From Sinotaia quadrata (lineage: Eukaryota > Mollusca > Gastropoda > Architaenioglossa > Viviparidae), in NCBI GenBank assembly GCA_028829895.1, contig CM054180.1, forward strand, positions 97,090,135-97,154,134: a stretch of 64,000 nt of DNA. The letters run 5' to 3'. The translations under genes and the position numbers were made by a program. Below, in pieces: positions 60,080-64,000 of this stretch; position 1 is the stretch's first letter; every line of letters begins with the position of its first letter. Under the pieces are notes generated by a model that had not been told where the DNA came from, ran no database searches, and was given only the letters and a program-made list of their open reading frames with translations.

Positions 60080-61330
60080 AAAATCAAAAATCAATCGAGG
60101 ATTAAGTCAGGCAATCGCACATAAAGTTATCATTGACCGAAAAATCTGTCATTCACGCACTCAGCCATGCAATTCAGGATGTAAAGGTTTTACTGTAAAG
60201 ACAGAAAGAAACACGAACCATTGTAACCAACTACAGAAATAACATTGTGCTCTCCTCACCCACTACAGACCAGCGTTTTATAACAGCATTACACCACGAA
60301 CCCATCTATCCATTCCTTTCTATGATCATGTCATGATCTTTAATCCTCCAGTATTTGAACCGTGTAATGTATACTAAAAATCCCAGTAGCTGATTTGTGC
60401 ACGCCTAATACTGCATTATACATTGCCATAGCCAATGTAGTGAATACTCAAGCTGACATGTGTCTTTATGAGAATTATATCCTGTCATCTAAATAACTCA
60501 ATACATTGTGTAAATGAAAAGCTGGTACAATATTTCAGCTTCGCATTATACAGTACGTCGATAAATCATGTGACGTCATCGGTGGGACTGTACCCATGTA
60601 ACGTTCACAGAAATTAACGGTTAATCGTAGTCTACCAAAAGGTTAGAGTTTTACAGCTATTTTTTCTCCTTAATTGTGTGGCTTATACTTAACATTATAT
60701 GATATTCGTCATGCAACTGTAAGCAAGGCTGTTGTTTCAGATTTTATACAGAGAGAAAAAATTGAAGAAAAGAAATGAAATGTGAATCTCGTTGTGCTCT
60801 GCTGCACGTGCGCCTCGCAGTTATGCCGGCTTAACCTTTCCAGTCAACGTGGAACCCAGCTGTCTTGTCGTGTCCAGGGCGTTTAATGCGTAATGAATAG
60901 CTTTATTATCGATCGGTCTGACAATTCTTCATAGTCCACAACGAACATGTTAGAATCGAGCCTACATTGGTTTTCTAAACAACACTTTTCAAATAATTAT
61001 AATCGATAATATTATAATGAAATAGTTATGCTTCAACTGCATACATAACACTCTGACCAAAGGTACGTGCTTAGTCTCTTATATTACAATTATTACCCAA
61101 ACCGTTAATAAGAATGCTTCTGGCCGGGTATTCTTGAGAAATAAATAAAAGAATCTGAGAAAGACAGAAGGCAAGAATCCACTATATTTCTCTTTCATGG
61201 TAATTTCCAAGATTCACACGAAACTGTAAGAAAAAGCGTAGATGAATGAGGGCGCCTGGATTTTACAATTCAGAATATTGCCGAAAGAGAAGGTTCAAAA
61301 CTAATACTCCATAAATTTGCAACGTATGTC
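60080..61330. other. Probable calcium-sensor intron, no further exon seen
   Basis: AT-rich. I looked on the minus strand for the N-terminal NCS exons (GKxxSKL, WYKGFxKDCPxG) and did not find them here or up to the window end. Confidence 0.5.
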
Positions 61331-61336
61331 TCTGTG

Positions 61337-61337
<1 letters not shown>

Positions 61338-61382
<45 letters not shown>

Positions 61383-61418
61383 GCGTGTGTGTGTGTGTGT
61401 GCGTGCGTGCGTGCGTGT
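61338..61418. repeat. (GT)n with GTGC variants
   Basis: About 40 dinucleotides, GC-containing towards the right. Confidence 0.95.
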
Positions 61419-61529
61419 TTACATTAACGGTTAATTACTGTATACATTAATGGTTAATTACATTAAGAGTGACTGAGTGCGAGTGACAAAATTCATCCAT
61501 CATCTTTCACCTGAATAAATATCATGTAT

Positions 61530-61915
61530 TTTCATAGTAATCATAACATGACACTTTTAATCATAACATGACACTTTGACTGTGTATGATGATAGTAATC
61601 ATAACATGACACTTTGGCTGTGTATGATGATAGTAATCATAACATGACACTTTGGCTGTGTATGATGATAGTAATCATAACATGACACTTTGGATGTGTA
61701 TGATGATAGTAATCATAACATGACACTTTGGCTGTGTATGATGATAGTAATCATAACATGACACTTTGGCTGTGTATGATGATAGTAATCATAACATGAC
61801 ACTTTGGCTGTATATGATGATAGTAATCATAACATGACACTTTGGCTGTGTATGATGATAGTAAGCACAACATGACACTTTGGCTGTGTATGATGATAGT
61901 AAACACAACTTGACA
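61530..61915. repeat. 38-bp tandem array, about 10 copies
   Basis: Unit GTAATCATAACATGACACTT then TGGCTGTGTATGATGATA; the last two copies carry AAGCACAAC/AAACACAAC. Confidence 0.95.
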
Positions 61916-62078
61916 AAGACAATGAACCATCCATAGCTAGCAATCTGTATAGATTTTGACTGATCAGCCCTACCGAACTCCATGCTAACCAGCACCATTT
62001 GTTTACATCTGCATTACTAGTAGAGAACAGATCTACCTCCTATTCAGATGTCTATAAAAGTGAGATATTAATAGCTAC

Positions 62079-63625
62079 TGTGACGGAGTAAATTTGCCTA
62101 TCCCTATTTCTATATTTAATAATTATATCATTGTTGCCAATATTAACATGACCTGACCTTTGGCACTGCTTATGATGATACTTTTGAAGTAAACAACTCA
62201 GGTGGAGAATGTGCTAGAAACATGCTGATGTAATCTAAACCAGTTCCAACTGGATGAGTAGTTTTTTTCTCTCTAAGAGTCTCGCACTTGTCCACAACAA
62301 ATCCGCCCAAAGGGAATGGACTGAAAGTTATTTTGTTGAAGTAAGTCTATATTCTAATCACTTTGAATTTTGACGAAACTAAAGTTGGTCATAAAGTTGA
62401 TCCTTAGCTTAAGTTAACTGACTGATAAAGAAAGAATGGAATTAGAAATATTTTGTACGTTTGCTATTGATCGTTGATTTGAATTGGAGAATGATTTACG
62501 TAACTGAACCATTATTTCTATGTTCACTAATTTAACTATGTTATACATTATACATGTGAATTTTGATTGATGCTATATTTCTTATGCTGTGTGTGTATTG
62601 GGTAAATGAAATTGTTGCAGGATTTGAAAGTTGAGAATATTTGTAAAGAGAGAAAAGATTTATAAGGTTGAAATATGTCTGAAATTTAGTGCTGCCTTAA
62701 TTTGACGTTTTTTCACTTCAAGCTACAGTAACAACTATATTCTACCTGATCACATTGATGTGTGCATCCATCATTATCATTGAACTTATCAGTAACGTGT
62801 GTCTGTAAGTTCATTTCTGTGAATTTTGCTCGAGAGCCAATACAGCGAAAAAGGTGGCTTGAGTTTCGTCTAGAGAATTCACAAAGATTATTTTGAACAT
62901 TCCTCGTGTGCACTGTGTATCATACACGAAAATAATTCGGGAACATTCCTCCTGATGTCGTTGATACTGCAAGGGAAATTCGGGACGATTCTCCATGGTG
63001 TGCTTGGAGAGTGCATCAAAGATTCTGGACCAGTTGTGTAACGTGCTTAGAAGGGGTACATGGAACCGTTGTCTAAATAAGAAAGGCAGTGACTTGTTGC
63101 AAACCACGTGATTGTGAACACACGCTAGTACAATGGCCAAATTTGAAGAGGTCTTGTACATTGACTTTAATTATTTCTCTAAAACCCCACTCTCATGTCT
63201 ATTATTGTCTAGTCTTAATCAAACATTATCATGAAGTGATGTAAATGTCATCACACTTTTGATTGTATTTGTTATATGTATATTTGATTGTAGATTTAAT
63301 AAATTTATTGTTAAAAGTATTAACCTTCTTACACATAATGATAACCATATGTTGGAGAGATAGTGGGTGGTTGGGGGCTCGCTAAATATAAATTAAAGAT
63401 GGATTTATTTTCGCCAATGGTAAGAAGTTTTCCACCTATGGAAACATTGTGTGATAGTGAATGTTTGTCTTTAATGTTGTGGAAGAGAGAAAACGTTTAC
63501 AGCACCCGGAAATCCGCCAAGTGAGAGAGACGAGTGGCGTCTAGAGAACTGTTAATAACATAAATTAAGATTCTCATCACTTGTAATTAATTATGGTTGA
63601 TCAATAATAATAATCATAATCTATA
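62079..63625 (+). mobile_element. Dispersed non-coding repeat family, long copy 2
   Basis: Same order of shared blocks as the copy at 10014-11700, same orientation. The right-hand third keeps the family's hallmark TCCGCCAAGTGAGAGAGACG-AGTGGCGTC segment. It ends in a TAA-rich stretch and is followed by a (GATA)n array. Confidence 0.7.
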
Positions 63626-63650
63626 ACTAGGGTGGCGTTGCGTTACAGTT

Positions 63651-64000
<350 letters not shown>

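Overview
The window is animal (metazoan) nuclear DNA: AT-rich, intron-split genes, very dense in microsatellites and longer tandem arrays, with decayed transposons. There is no operon, tRNA or rRNA gene that I can recognise. The protein-level signals (a frequenin-type calcium sensor, a non-LTR reverse transcriptase of the type often annotated 'R2-like' in molluscs and cnidarians, a GTF2IRD2/SCAND3-like hAT transposase tail, a Ty3-type integrase scrap) and the abundant GATA, GT and GA tracts suggest a lophotrochozoan, most likely a mollusc. The species is not determinable from the window.

All gene models I can support lie on the minus strand. (1) At 1.17-1.86 kb, two well-formed candidate exons of an unidentified protein join in phase. 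(2) At 24.67-25.93 kb and 39.63-40.67 kb lie two complete genes for small secreted cysteine-rich peptides. They share an intron position, phase 1, and conserved motifs across the junction. A third first exon at 30.41-30.62 kb is a close paralogue of the 25.9 kb exon but has no clear second exon. (3) At 58.21-60.08 kb are three consecutive exons of a neuronal calcium sensor (NCS-1/frequenin family) carrying two canonical EF-hand loops; the 5' and 3' ends are not seen.

Mobile-element remains: a hAT transposase fragment with a frameshift (19.3-20.05 kb), a decayed LINE (about 33.88-35.96 kb, with its RT active site duplicated in tandem), a Ty3-type integrase scrap (43.36-43.56 kb), and a decayed Asn/Thr/Pro-rich coding stretch (52.75-54.23 kb). 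A non-coding dispersed family has two long copies (10.01-11.70 and 62.08-63.63 kb) and several short ones, two of which face each other at 44.78-46.04 kb.

The most unusual theme is the relation between tandem arrays and splice sites. At three separate exon ends (the first exon of the peptide gene at 40.5 kb and two of the calcium-sensor exons) the exon edge plus its 5' splice site is repeated in tandem into the intron, and a fourth array (14.43-14.94 kb) carries an acceptor-like and a donor-like site in every 43-bp unit. Most other intergenic sequence is tandem repeat or featureless AT-rich DNA.
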